Source: JACDAN01 sp035776735
GTDB lineage: Bacteria > Actinomycetota > Thermoleophilia > Gaiellales > Gaiellaceae
Length of the DNA stretch: 39,865 nucleotides
Assembly: GCA_035776735.1 (NCBI GenBank)
Contig: DASSSO010000028.1
Span: 1 to 39,865, forward strand
Direction: 5' to 3'
Positions 9,737 through 17,455 of the stretch are shown one piece after another. The notes beneath the pieces are model-generated. The model made no database searches and was not told where the DNA came from. It saw only the letters and a list, made by a program, of their open reading frames with translations. Each line of letters opens with the position of its first letter. Position 1 is the stretch's first letter. A program made the position numbers and the translations under genes.

Positions 9737-9802
9737 GTCTGAAAGTGCGATTCGTAACCTCCCCGTAAAACCTCTGTAAGCATGGTTTCAGACGGGGAAA
9801 CC
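9737..9802. repeat. Nested, mutually exclusive inverted repeats
   Basis: Between the tail-tube pair and the glycoside hydrolase are three overlapping inverted repeats. GTCTGAAA (9737-9744) pairs with TTTCAGAC (9786-9793). CCCCGT (9761-9766) pairs with ACGGGG (9792-9797). GGTTT (9784-9788) pairs with AAACC (9798-9802). They share bases, so only some can form at once. They may form a terminator for the upstream operon or an operator for the downstream gene. There is no U-tract. Confidence 0.3.
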
Positions 9803-9821
9803 GCGGCTACTCTCGACCTCA

Positions 9822-10994
9822 GTGTCGAAACGCGTCACACCCATCTTCGTGTCGCTGCTCGCCGCCGTCGGGGTCGCGGTCGCCGCGAGCGCGTCGGCCG
9901 AGCCCGCGGCGAGCGAAGCCAAGTACCAGACCCTTCGCTCGGGGATGCTCGTCGGCTTCTACGACGACGAGCAGGTGTACGGCCGCACCGACTGGGCGTT
10001 CCGCCAGCTGCGCGGCCTGCGCGCCGGGATCGTCCGGATCACGATCGACTGGGCAACCGTCGCGAGGCGCCGGCCTGCGCGACCCGCTGACCCGGCCGAC
10101 TCGGCCTACAACTGGACGGCGGTCGACCGCGTCGTCGCCGAGGCCAAGCTGAACAGGGTCCGCGTGCTCGCGACGATCTACGGGACGCCGCGCTGGGCCG
10201 GCCGCGCGAAGAACCGGCTTCCGCGGCGCGTCACGGACCTCCGCCTGTTCGCGCACGCCGCCGCTCGCCGCTACAGCGGCACTTACCAGGTCAAGCCGAG
10301 CGAGAACGAGCCGGCCCGCGCGCTGCCGGCGATCCGCCACTGGCTCGCGTGGAACGAGCCGAACAACCCCGTCTTCCTCAAGCCGCAGTGGAAGCGCTTC
10401 CGCGGCGGCTGGCGTCCGCAGAGCGCGTTCGACTACGCGAAGATCTGCTCGGCCGTGTGGTCGGGGGTGCACTCGACCCGCATCCGCGGTGAGAAGGTCG
10501 CCTGTGGCGCCACTGGGCCGCGCGGGAACGACGCGCCCCGGAGCTCGCGCCCGTCGACCTCGCCACTCGTCTTCATGACGTGGCTGCGGCGCGCCGGCCT
10601 CAAGCGCTTCGACGCCTACGCCCACCACCCGTACTACACGAACCGCTTCGAGCGCCCGTCCACCGTCCCGCGCTCGAAAAAGGCGGTCATCCTCGGCAAC
10701 ATCGGCGTCCTCATCAAGCAGCTCAACCGGCTGTACGGCCGGAAGATGCGGCTCTGGATCACCGAGTACGGCTACCAGACGCGGCCGCCCGACCGGCTGT
10801 TCGGCGTCCGTTACGCGACGCAGGCGAAGTACGTCCACGAGGCGTTCAGGATCGCCCGCAGGACCCGGCGGATCGACATGCTCGTCTGGTTCCTGATCCG
10901 CGACGAGCGGCGCCTCTCCGGCTGGCAGTCGGGCGTCATCTCCGCGCGCGGCGCGCGCAAGCCGGCCTTCCGCGCCTTCCAGAAGCTGCGCTAA
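9822..10994 (+). CDS. Secreted clan GH-A-like glycoside hydrolase
   Basis: A 390-residue exported protein with a GTG start at 9822. A signal peptide covers about residues 1-27 (FVSLLAAVGVAVAASASAEPAA, cleavage near ASA). The rest is a probable (beta/alpha)8 barrel: the acid/base motif LAWNEPNN (Glu179) and a nucleophile motif WITEYGYQT (Glu315) at the ends of strands 4 and 7 are the hallmark of clan GH-A families such as GH39/GH5. AYAHHPYY fits the strand-6 region. Specific family and substrate cannot be decided. There is no Shine-Dalgarno, and a TACTCT at 9808-9813 would allow a leaderless transcript. It converges on a GH3 beta-glucosidase, suggesting polysaccharide use. Confidence 0.75.
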   Translation: MSKRVTPIFVSLLAAVGVAVAASASAEPAASEAKYQTLRSGMLVGFYDDEQVYGRTDWAFRQLRGLRAGIVRITIDWATVARRRPARPADPADSAYNWTAVDRVVAEAKLNRVRVLATIYGTPRWAGRAKNRLPRRVTDLRLFAHAAARRYSGTYQVKPSENEPARALPAIRHWLAWNEPNNPVFLKPQWKRFRGGWRPQSAFDYAKICSAVWSGVHSTRIRGEKVACGATGPRGNDAPRSSRPSTSPLVFMTWLRRAGLKRFDAYAHHPYYTNRFERPSTVPRSKKAVILGNIGVLIKQLNRLYGRKMRLWITEYGYQTRPPDRLFGVRYATQAKYVHEAFRIARRTRRIDMLVWFLIRDERRLSGWQSGVISARGARKPAFRAFQKLR

Positions 10995-10999
10995 AGGAA

Positions 11000-11029
11000 G
11001 AGCGCTCCGGCCCGAAGGCCGGAGCGCTC
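11000..11029. terminator. Bidirectional hairpin terminator between convergent glycosidases
   Basis: A perfect 13-bp stem (GAGCGCTCCGGCC, 11000-11012, with its complement 11017-11029) closed by a CGAA loop, located between the stop codons of two converging genes (10994 and 11041). There is no long U-tract on either side, as is common in high-GC actinobacteria. The symmetry suggests that it serves both transcripts. Confidence 0.75.
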
Positions 11030-11040
11030 TCGAGGACGCG

Positions 11041-13353
11041 CTAGCGCCGCACGGTAAACGACCGCTTCAGGTCGGCGGCCGAGCTCGTGCCGGCGTAGAC
11101 GTCGATCTGGCCCGGCTCCACGACGAACTTCCCGAAGTTGTCGTAGAAGCCGAAGTCGCTCTTGTCGAGCGTGAAGGTGACCGTCCGTGACTGGCCGGCC
11201 GCGAGCGTCACGCGCTCGAACCCGCGCAGCCTGCGGACGGGTTGCGAGATCGATGCGACCGGGTCGTGGATGTAGAGCTGCACGACCTCGTCGCCCTCGC
11301 GGCTCCCCGTGTTCCTCACGGTCACGGAGGCCTTGAGGCTGCCGTGCCTCGACACGCTCGAGGAGCTCAGCTGCAGGTTCGAGACCTCGAACGTCGTGTA
11401 ACTCAGCCCGAAGCCGAACTCGTAGAGCGGCGAGCAGCTCGGGATGTCGCGGTGCCGCGAGTTCCACTTCACGTCCGGGTTGCACGGCCGCCCGGTCCGC
11501 TCGTGGTTGTAGTAGATCGGCACCTGGCCGAGCCGCCGCGGGAACGAGGCCGGCAGCTTGCCGCCGGGGTTGACGTCGCCGAAGACGACGTCCGCGACCG
11601 CCGGTCCGGCCTGCACGCCCGGGAACCACGCCTCGAGGATCGCGGGCGTGTCCGCGAGGATGTCCTCGAGCGCGAGCGGGCGGCCGTTGAAGAGGACGAC
11701 CGCGAACGGCTTGCCGGTCGCCTTGATCGCCTGGATCAGCTCCTCCTGCCTGCCCGGGAGATCGAGCGTGCTCCGGGCAGCGGCCTCGCCGCTCATCTCG
11801 CGCGTTTCGCCCAGCGCGAGGACCACCTGGTCCGCCGCCCGCGCGACGGCCACGGCCTCGGCGAAGCCCGCGTCGGAGCCGCAGCCCTCCGGATCGGTGT
11901 GCGGCGGCTCGGTGTTCGAGAGCTTGCAGCCCTCGGCGTACGTCGCACCCGGGCTCGCGGCGGCGATCCCGTCGAAGACGGTCACGACGTCGCCGTCACG
12001 CCCGGCTCCCCACCAGGGGCCGAGCATGTCGTGCTGGTTCTTCGCGAGCGGGCCGATCACCGCCGTCTTCTTCGACTTATCGAACGGCAGCACGCCGCCC
12101 TCGTTCCGGAGCAGCACCATCGAGCGGCTCGCCGCGTTCCGCGCAGCCGCCACGGCGTCGGGCCGCAGCATCTGCGCCTCCGCCTCTGCCGGCGTGTACG
12201 GCGCATACGGGTTCTCGAACAGCCCGGCGCGGAACTTCACGCGCAGGATTCGGCGGACTGCGTCGTCGATCCGCTTCATCGAGATCCGCCGCTCGCGGAG
12301 CAGCTGCTCGCCGAAGTCGCGGATGAGCGTGCTCGTCATCTCGGAGTCGACGCCCGACTCGAGCGCGAGCTCGGCGGCGGCGGGCCCGTCCTCGGCGACG
12401 CCGTGACCGCACTCGCCCGTATCCGGGTTCCGCGGCGGGCAGGCACGCATTTCGGCGACGGCGGTCCAGTCGCCCTCGACGAACCCGTCGAAGTCCCACT
12501 TGCCCTTGAGGATCTTGTTCATCAGGTAGTCGTTGCCGCAGCCCGGCACGCCGTTGATCGCGTTGAACGAGCACATGACCGTGTCTGCGCCCGCGTCGAT
12601 CGCGGCCTTGAACGGCGGCAAGTAGAGGTTCCACAGCCGCTGCAGCGACATGTCGGTCGTGTTGTAGTCACGGCCCGCCTCCGGCTGGCCGTAGGCCGCG
12701 AAGTGCTTCGGGCTGGCGACCAGCTTGTCCGGGGCGCTGTAGTCGTCGCCCTGGATCGCCTTCACGCGCGCCGCCGCGAGCACCGCATTCAGGTACGGGT
12801 CCTCGCCGGCAGCCTCGGCGATCCGCCCCCAACGCGGCTCGTGCGAGACGTCGACCATCGGCGCGTACGTCTGCTTGAGCCCGACCGCCGCCGACTCCCG
12901 TGCCCCGTACAGATGGTCGTCGAACGCGACCTTCGGGTCGAAGCTCGCGCCGACGGCGAGCGGGATCGGGAAGACGGTGCGGAAGCCGTGGATCGTGTCG
13001 AACGCGAAGAGAATCGGGATCTTCAGCCGCGACTCCTCGACGGCGATGCGCTGGAGCTCCCTGATCCTCGCGGGATCGGTGACGCTGAGGACGGAGCCGA
13101 GGCCGTTCCGGACCCCATCCTCGGTGACGAGGAAGTCCGGCAGCAGCTGGATCTGCCAGAGCTTCTCCTCGAGCGTCATCTTCGCCAGCAGGTGGTTCAC
13201 CCGCGACTCGATCCTGCGGTCGGCAGGCTGTCGCGTGGGTTGGAGCGCTTCCTCGTCGCTCGACTGCGTCGCAGCCACGACGCCGCCCGCAGCCAGCGTC
13301 CCGAGCACGAGAATGAAGAGAACTGCCGCAGCCCTGAGTCTTGACGTCTGCAT
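11041..13353 (-). CDS. Secreted GH3 beta-glucosidase (BglX-like)
   Basis: A 770-residue exported glycoside hydrolase of family 3, releasing terminal glucose (or xylose) from beta-glycosides. ATG 13353 is preceded by AAGGGGG. A signal peptide lies at residues 1-28. The N-terminal barrel contains the substrate-binding segments FAFDTIHG, PMVDVSHEPRWGR, the GEDPYL motif and SPKHFAAYG. The nucleophile is Asp295 in FVEGDWTAV. A GH3 C-terminal domain follows (MVLLRNEGGVLPF, then VVLFNGRPLAL), then a fibronectin-III-like domain (ASVTVRNTGSREGDEVVQLYI, RGFERVTLAAG). All three domains are complete. It converges with the clan GH-A-like hydrolase. Confidence 0.93.
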   Translation of the reverse strand: MQTSRLRAAAVLFILVLGTLAAGGVVAATQSSDEEALQPTRQPADRRIESRVNHLLAKMTLEEKLWQIQLLPDFLVTEDGVRNGLGSVLSVTDPARIRELQRIAVEESRLKIPILFAFDTIHGFRTVFPIPLAVGASFDPKVAFDDHLYGARESAAVGLKQTYAPMVDVSHEPRWGRIAEAAGEDPYLNAVLAAARVKAIQGDDYSAPDKLVASPKHFAAYGQPEAGRDYNTTDMSLQRLWNLYLPPFKAAIDAGADTVMCSFNAINGVPGCGNDYLMNKILKGKWDFDGFVEGDWTAVAEMRACPPRNPDTGECGHGVAEDGPAAAELALESGVDSEMTSTLIRDFGEQLLRERRISMKRIDDAVRRILRVKFRAGLFENPYAPYTPAEAEAQMLRPDAVAAARNAASRSMVLLRNEGGVLPFDKSKKTAVIGPLAKNQHDMLGPWWGAGRDGDVVTVFDGIAAASPGATYAEGCKLSNTEPPHTDPEGCGSDAGFAEAVAVARAADQVVLALGETREMSGEAAARSTLDLPGRQEELIQAIKATGKPFAVVLFNGRPLALEDILADTPAILEAWFPGVQAGPAVADVVFGDVNPGGKLPASFPRRLGQVPIYYNHERTGRPCNPDVKWNSRHRDIPSCSPLYEFGFGLSYTTFEVSNLQLSSSSVSRHGSLKASVTVRNTGSREGDEVVQLYIHDPVASISQPVRRLRGFERVTLAAGQSRTVTFTLDKSDFGFYDNFGKFVVEPGQIDVYAGTSSAADLKRSFTVRR

Positions 13354-13404
13354 GGGTATCCCCCTTGACTCGGACCGGTGTCAGGGACCGTGTACCCACC
13401 GTGT

Positions 13405-13421
13405 CGCGAGTCAAACTCGCG
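13405..13421. promoter_or_regulatory. Inverted repeat in the GH3/protease divergent region
   Basis: The 7-bp perfect inverted repeat CGCGAGT-caa-ACTCGCG lies about 52 bp before the GH3 start, within the 270-bp space separating it from the divergent protease. Its minus-strand half contains TTGACT, which could be a -35 element. It could be an operator controlling the secreted enzymes. No matching -10 at a standard spacing was convincing. The rest of 13354-13623 shows nothing clear except the protease ribosome-binding site. Confidence 0.3.
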
Positions 13422-13623
13422 CACGTGGAGCTTGTGCGGGCGCGGGCATACGACCGCGAGCGGCGCCGACCCGGGTCGACATCCCTGGATCGAGTGATTT
13501 CCGCCGCGTCCACCTGAACGGGGGACGTAGGGCGACCGTCCCCGGCGCACGATGCGCCTGACTTCGCTCCGGCGAGGCGAACGCGGAACTGCGGCCCGCG
13601 TGGGCGGGAGGAAAGGAGGGCTG

Positions 13624-15312
13624 GTGGCTCGAGATCGCGCCACTCACGGCGAGGGCCGACTCAGCGCGCTCTGGGGCAAGGGGTCCCGGGGAGGCGACAG
13701 CCGTTCCCGCACGCGGATCGGCGCCGCCGTCCTCGCGGCGATCGGCCTCCTCCTCGCCGCGCCCTCCTGGGCCTCGGCGGCATCGCACGTCCCGCCGCCG
13801 CTGCTCGAGGCCGCGAAGGCCGGCCCGACGGACGTCTTCCACGTCATCGTCGTCGGCGATCCCGGCATCGACGCCGGGACGCTCAGGAACCAGGTCATGA
13901 AGGACGCGCGGGGCAACCAGTTCGGCCTCGTGCGACGCGAGTTCAAGCACGTGCTCGACGGGCTCGCCGCCGACCTCACGGGCGCGCAGCTCGCCTACCT
14001 CGCGAATCGGAAGGGCGTCCGGTCGATCACGCCGGACGGCCGCGTCCGCGCCTCCGGATTCAGCGCGAGCCACGTCTGGCCGACGGCGATCGGCGCGGAC
14101 CTCCTGTGGGGCGCACGGCCGCGCGGACGGATGCCGGCGATCGCGATCGTCGACACCGGTGTGGACAAGACCCGAGCCGCCGACTTCGGCGCGCGGGTCG
14201 TGGCCCGCGTCCACTTCTCCTCGCTCAAGCCCGATCCCAGCGACTCGGACGCCGACTACTCCGGGCACGGCACGCTCGTGGCGGGGATCGCGGCAGGCGG
14301 CTCGACGGTCTTCCCGGGCGTCGCGCCGAGGGCGAACATCGTCTCGCTGCGGGTGACGAACGGCGAGGGACAGGCGATCAAGAGCGACGTCATCGCCGCC
14401 GCGGACTGGATCTTCGAGAACCGGCGCTCCTACGACATCCGCGTGGCGAACTTCTCGCTCGGCTCGCCCTTCGCGAACTTCGGCCTCGTCGATCCGCTCA
14501 ACGAGGCGGTCCGGCGCCTCTGGCTGACGGGCACGGTCGTCGTGGCGTCCGCCGGCAACAACGGCGCCGGCCGGATGCTCTACGCGCCGGCGAGCGAGCC
14601 GTTCGTGATCACGGTCGGTGCGACCGACGTCGCCGAGACGGCCTCCGTCGCCGACGACACGAACGCGCCGTGGTCGAGCCACGGGTACACGGCGGAGGGC
14701 TTCTGGAAGCCGGAGCTCGCGGCGCCCGGGCGGTACATGCCCGGCCCGATCTCGCGCGACTCCAGCCTCGCGCAACTGTTCGCGAGCCGCGTCGTCGCGC
14801 CCGGCTACATGTGGATGTCGGGCACGTCGTTCGCCGCCCCGGTCGTCGCCGGCGCGGCTGCCCAGATCCTCGCGCGGAATCCGTCGTTCACGCCCGACCA
14901 GGTGAAGGGCGCGCTCATGACCACCGCCCGCCGGCTGCCGCTCGCGGCTCCCGGCTCGGTCGGCGTCGGTCAGATCGACGTGGCGGCCGCCGCGTCGGTC
15001 CGCAGGCCTCCGAACCCGAACGCTGCGCTCGAGCGGTTCGTCCGGCGGTACCCAGGGGTTCCCGGCCGGCGGTACCTCGACACGACCGCGTGGGCGGCGA
15101 CGGCGGCATCCGACCCCGACTGGACGGACGTCTCGTGGACGGACGTCTCGTGGTCAGACGTGTCGTGGTCAGACGTGTCGTGGTCAGACGTCTCCTGGTC
15201 GGACGTGTCGTGGACGGATGTCTCATGGTCGGACGTGTCGTGGTCGGACGTCTCCTGGTCCGAGGCCTCGTGGTCGGACGTCTCCTGGGCGGACGCCGCG
15301 TCCGACGACTGA
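13624..15312 (+). CDS. Secreted subtilisin-like (S8) serine protease with WSDVS repeat tail
   Basis: A 562-residue exported subtilase. I chose GTG 13624 because GGAAAGGAGGG (13610-13620) lies just upstream; an ATG at 13552 in frame has no such site. A long basic N-region leads to a signal peptide ending near ASAASHV (residue 53). An I9-like propeptide region (FHVIVVGDPG, ending RSITPDG) follows, then the catalytic domain with Asp177 (IVDTGVD), His215 (GHGTLVAG), the oxyanion Asn region (ASAGNNG) and Ser402 (GTSFAAPV). The last 64 residues are twelve W-x-D-V-S pentapeptides plus SDD. The repeat might anchor, multimerise or recruit substrate; that role is unknown. Confidence 0.92.
   Translation: MARDRATHGEGRLSALWGKGSRGGDSRSRTRIGAAVLAAIGLLLAAPSWASAASHVPPPLLEAAKAGPTDVFHVIVVGDPGIDAGTLRNQVMKDARGNQFGLVRREFKHVLDGLAADLTGAQLAYLANRKGVRSITPDGRVRASGFSASHVWPTAIGADLLWGARPRGRMPAIAIVDTGVDKTRAADFGARVVARVHFSSLKPDPSDSDADYSGHGTLVAGIAAGGSTVFPGVAPRANIVSLRVTNGEGQAIKSDVIAAADWIFENRRSYDIRVANFSLGSPFANFGLVDPLNEAVRRLWLTGTVVVASAGNNGAGRMLYAPASEPFVITVGATDVAETASVADDTNAPWSSHGYTAEGFWKPELAAPGRYMPGPISRDSSLAQLFASRVVAPGYMWMSGTSFAAPVVAGAAAQILARNPSFTPDQVKGALMTTARRLPLAAPGSVGVGQIDVAAAASVRRPPNPNAALERFVRRYPGVPGRRYLDTTAWAATAASDPDWTDVSWTDVSWSDVSWSDVSWSDVSWSDVSWTDVSWSDVSWSDVSWSEASWSDVSWADAASDD
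15121..15300 (+). repeat. Twelve 15-bp tandem repeats encoding W[ST]DVS
   Basis: Twelve in-frame 15-bp units at the 3' end of the protease gene, each encoding WSDVS, WTDVS or a close variant (WSEAS, WADAA at the end). Codons vary between units at third positions, but neighbouring units are nearly identical, which suggests expansion by slippage or unequal exchange. The unit length keeps frame. Confidence 0.9.
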
Positions 15313-15345
15313 CGGAGTCGCGACCCGCGCGGTCGAGCCGCCGGC

Positions 15346-15375
15346 TTGACCGTCGTTCACGGATGGTCGTACGCT
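15346..15375 (+). promoter_or_regulatory. Candidate promoter TTGACC-18-TACGCT
   Basis: TTGACC (15346-15351) and TACGCT (15370-15375) are separated by 18 bp, ahead of the gene starting at 15398. Transcription would start near 15382, leaving a short leader holding the GAAGGAGGA ribosome-binding site. Confidence 0.45.
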
Positions 15376-15397
15376 AGGCGCCTCCGAAGGAGGAACG

Positions 15398-15877
15398 ATG
15401 CAGCCGGAGCCGTCGACCGGCGAGACCATCGTTGGCGGGATGAGGACGCTCCGTGAGCTCCTCGTCCTGGGCCTCGTCGTCGCGTTCGTGGTCGTCTACG
15501 GGACCTTCATCTGGGAGATCTGGGAGGCGCGTGCCGACAATGCCGCGGCTCCGCGCTACAGCGACGGGCTCGTCGCCTTCGCGGGATCACTGGCGGGCGT
15601 GCTGGGGAGCGCGTTCGCCATCGCGCTCGGGATCGCAAAGCCCGCCGTCGACCAGCCGACGGGCCGTCTCGCCCGGATCAAGAGGCCGTTCGCCGGCATC
15701 TCGCTGTCGATCACCCTCGGGATCTGGGCGTACGCCCTCGTCGGCGGCGCGGCGGCCGCGACCGCGCTCGTGAACCTCGAAGAGACGCCCGACCCGATCA
15801 AGGCGCTCTCCTCGGTCTTCCTCGGCTATCTCCTCGCAGTGGCGTCGACCGCGTTCCGTGCTGCGCGGCCTGCTTAG
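15398..15877 (+). CDS. Small polytopic membrane protein of unknown function
   Basis: A 159-residue protein with four probable transmembrane helices: LLVLGLVVAFVVVYGTFIW (about 23-41), LVAFAGSLAGVLGSAFAIALG (about 58-78), ISLSITLGIWAYALVGGAAAA and AASTAFRAARPA-adjacent VFLGYLLAVAST near the end. ATG 15398 has a strong GAAGGAGGA site. I recognise no family. It overlaps the next gene by 20 nt, so both probably belong to one membrane-associated unit. Confidence 0.7.
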   Translation: MQPEPSTGETIVGGMRTLRELLVLGLVVAFVVVYGTFIWEIWEARADNAAAPRYSDGLVAFAGSLAGVLGSAFAIALGIAKPAVDQPTGRLARIKRPFAGISLSITLGIWAYALVGGAAAATALVNLEETPDPIKALSSVFLGYLLAVASTAFRAARPA

Positions 15878-17414
15878 AAGCCGGCCGGTCGCCGACCGCC
15901 TGTCGCAGCTCGCGATCGACCAGGCGCGGCGGGTCTCCGCGGGCAGGCGCGTCATCGGCTACGTCCTGCTGTTCGTCCTTTTCGTCCTCGCGGTCATCGT
16001 GCTCATCCTGCTCAACCTCGCGGTCCGCAGGCTGTGGGGCGAGCTCCTCTACGCGATCGTCGTGCTGGCGGTGGGGCTCTGGGCACTGGGTCAGACCCGG
16101 GTCGCCAGGGAGACGCTCCCCCACTTCGGCGTGCACGCGTTCTCGATGAAGCGCGCGCTGCTGTGGAGCGCGTTCGCGCTCGTCGCCGTCCCGGTTGCGA
16201 TCGTCCACTGGCCGTACGGCCCGTTCGTGCTCGCCTTCGGGCCGCTCTTCGCCCTCGTCCTGTACCTGAGACGGAGGCCCGGCAGCCCCGAGCTGTGGAA
16301 GTCGCCGTGGGTCAGCGCGGCGGGCGGGTTCGTGCTCGTCGTCGCCGGAGGCGCGATCCTCGGACCGCAGCTCGGCGCCGCACGTCCCGCGCAGGACGCG
16401 CCGGCCGCGGCGGCGGAGCGGCCGGAGGACCGCGCACTCGCCGAGCGCGTGCGGCCGATCCTGTTCTTCGACGACGTCGAGCGGCGCTTCCCGGTCGACA
16501 TCGAGACGGCGGTCGAGCGCGACCAGGTCCGTGCTTGCCGCGATGCGGTGCTCAGTGATCCCTGTCCCCACGTGACCGATGCGGGGGAGGTCGACCTCGG
16601 CGCCGACTACCTGAAGTTCCAGGACGTCGACGTCCCGCGGGGCGGTGACGACGGAAGCGCGTACTACTACCGGGTCATCGACCGCGCAGAGCGGATCTAC
16701 GTCGACTTCTGGTGGTTCTTCACGCGGAACCCGACGCCCGTCGCAGGTGGGGCGCTGTGTGCGCCCGGGTTCCGCCTCCCGGGCGCGACCTGCCACGACC
16801 ACGAGGCCGACTGGGAGGGGGTGACCGTCGTCCTCGGCCCGTGCCGTCAGGGCGGCGCCATCTGCATCTCGAGAGCCGAGGGACGGAGCTGGGCGCCGAT
16901 CGCCGTCCGCTACGCGCAGCACGAGTTCCTCGTCTCGTACGCCTGGGAGCCGACCCTGAGGCGAGTCTGGAGCAGCGTCCGGCGCGATCCCCTCCGGCCC
17001 CTCGTCTACGTCGCACGCGACAGCCACGCCTCGTACGCGCGACCCTGCGCGCGCGACTGCAGGCAGATCCAGCTCGGACTCGTGCGTCGGGAAGGCACGC
17101 ACGACGGGAGGACCGCGTGGCATTGGAACGGCGACCCGTGCGAGGACTGCCTGAAGCCGCTGCCGGTCACGGGCGACGGGAAGCCCGCCGAGTGGAACGC
17201 GTTCGAGGGCCGCTGGGGGACCCAGCACTGCTTGCTCGGCGGCGCGTACTGCGACACCACGGGCGCGCCGCGCGCGCCGCCCGAGCAGGATCGGTACGAG
17301 GAGCCGTGGCAGCCGGGACCGTGGGTCTGCCTCACCGAGCCCGGGGACCCCGACTCGACCGCCCTCCGGCGCTGCGCTCGCTCAGTGAGCCCTGAAGGGC
17401 CCTTGCCGCGCTGA
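15858..17414 (+). CDS. Membrane protein with C-terminal Vps62-like domain
   Basis: A 518-residue protein with a GTG start at 15858, inside the end of the preceding gene. Residues 30-170 hold about five hydrophobic helices (for example VLLFVLFVLAVIVLILLNLAV). The C-terminal half is probably extracellular and Cys-rich: it has FWWFFTRNP, CHDHEADWEGVTVVLGPC and VYVARDSHASY. The DWEGVTV and H-ASY motifs resemble Vps62-type domains of fungi and bacteria, whose function is poorly known. The paired Cys residues in the domain suggest disulfides and thus export. The start could be slightly different, since no clear ribosome-binding site is seen. Family call is moderate; function is unknown. Confidence 0.65.
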   Translation: MLRGLLRSRPVADRLSQLAIDQARRVSAGRRVIGYVLLFVLFVLAVIVLILLNLAVRRLWGELLYAIVVLAVGLWALGQTRVARETLPHFGVHAFSMKRALLWSAFALVAVPVAIVHWPYGPFVLAFGPLFALVLYLRRRPGSPELWKSPWVSAAGGFVLVVAGGAILGPQLGAARPAQDAPAAAAERPEDRALAERVRPILFFDDVERRFPVDIETAVERDQVRACRDAVLSDPCPHVTDAGEVDLGADYLKFQDVDVPRGGDDGSAYYYRVIDRAERIYVDFWWFFTRNPTPVAGGALCAPGFRLPGATCHDHEADWEGVTVVLGPCRQGGAICISRAEGRSWAPIAVRYAQHEFLVSYAWEPTLRRVWSSVRRDPLRPLVYVARDSHASYARPCARDCRQIQLGLVRREGTHDGRTAWHWNGDPCEDCLKPLPVTGDGKPAEWNAFEGRWGTQHCLLGGAYCDTTGAPRAPPEQDRYEEPWQPGPWVCLTEPGDPDSTALRRCARSVSPEGPLPR

Positions 17415-17455
17415 CCCTTCACCACCGCCGAGCGCGGTCTGACACCCTGAGCGCG

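Noticed and set aside
11242..13344. 700-codon plus-strand frame opposite the GH3 gene
   Set aside because: Shadow frame; the minus strand encodes a complete GH3 enzyme with all motifs.
15121..15300. CRISPR-like repeats
   Set aside because: Contiguous 15-bp in-frame units without spacers, coding for the protease tail.
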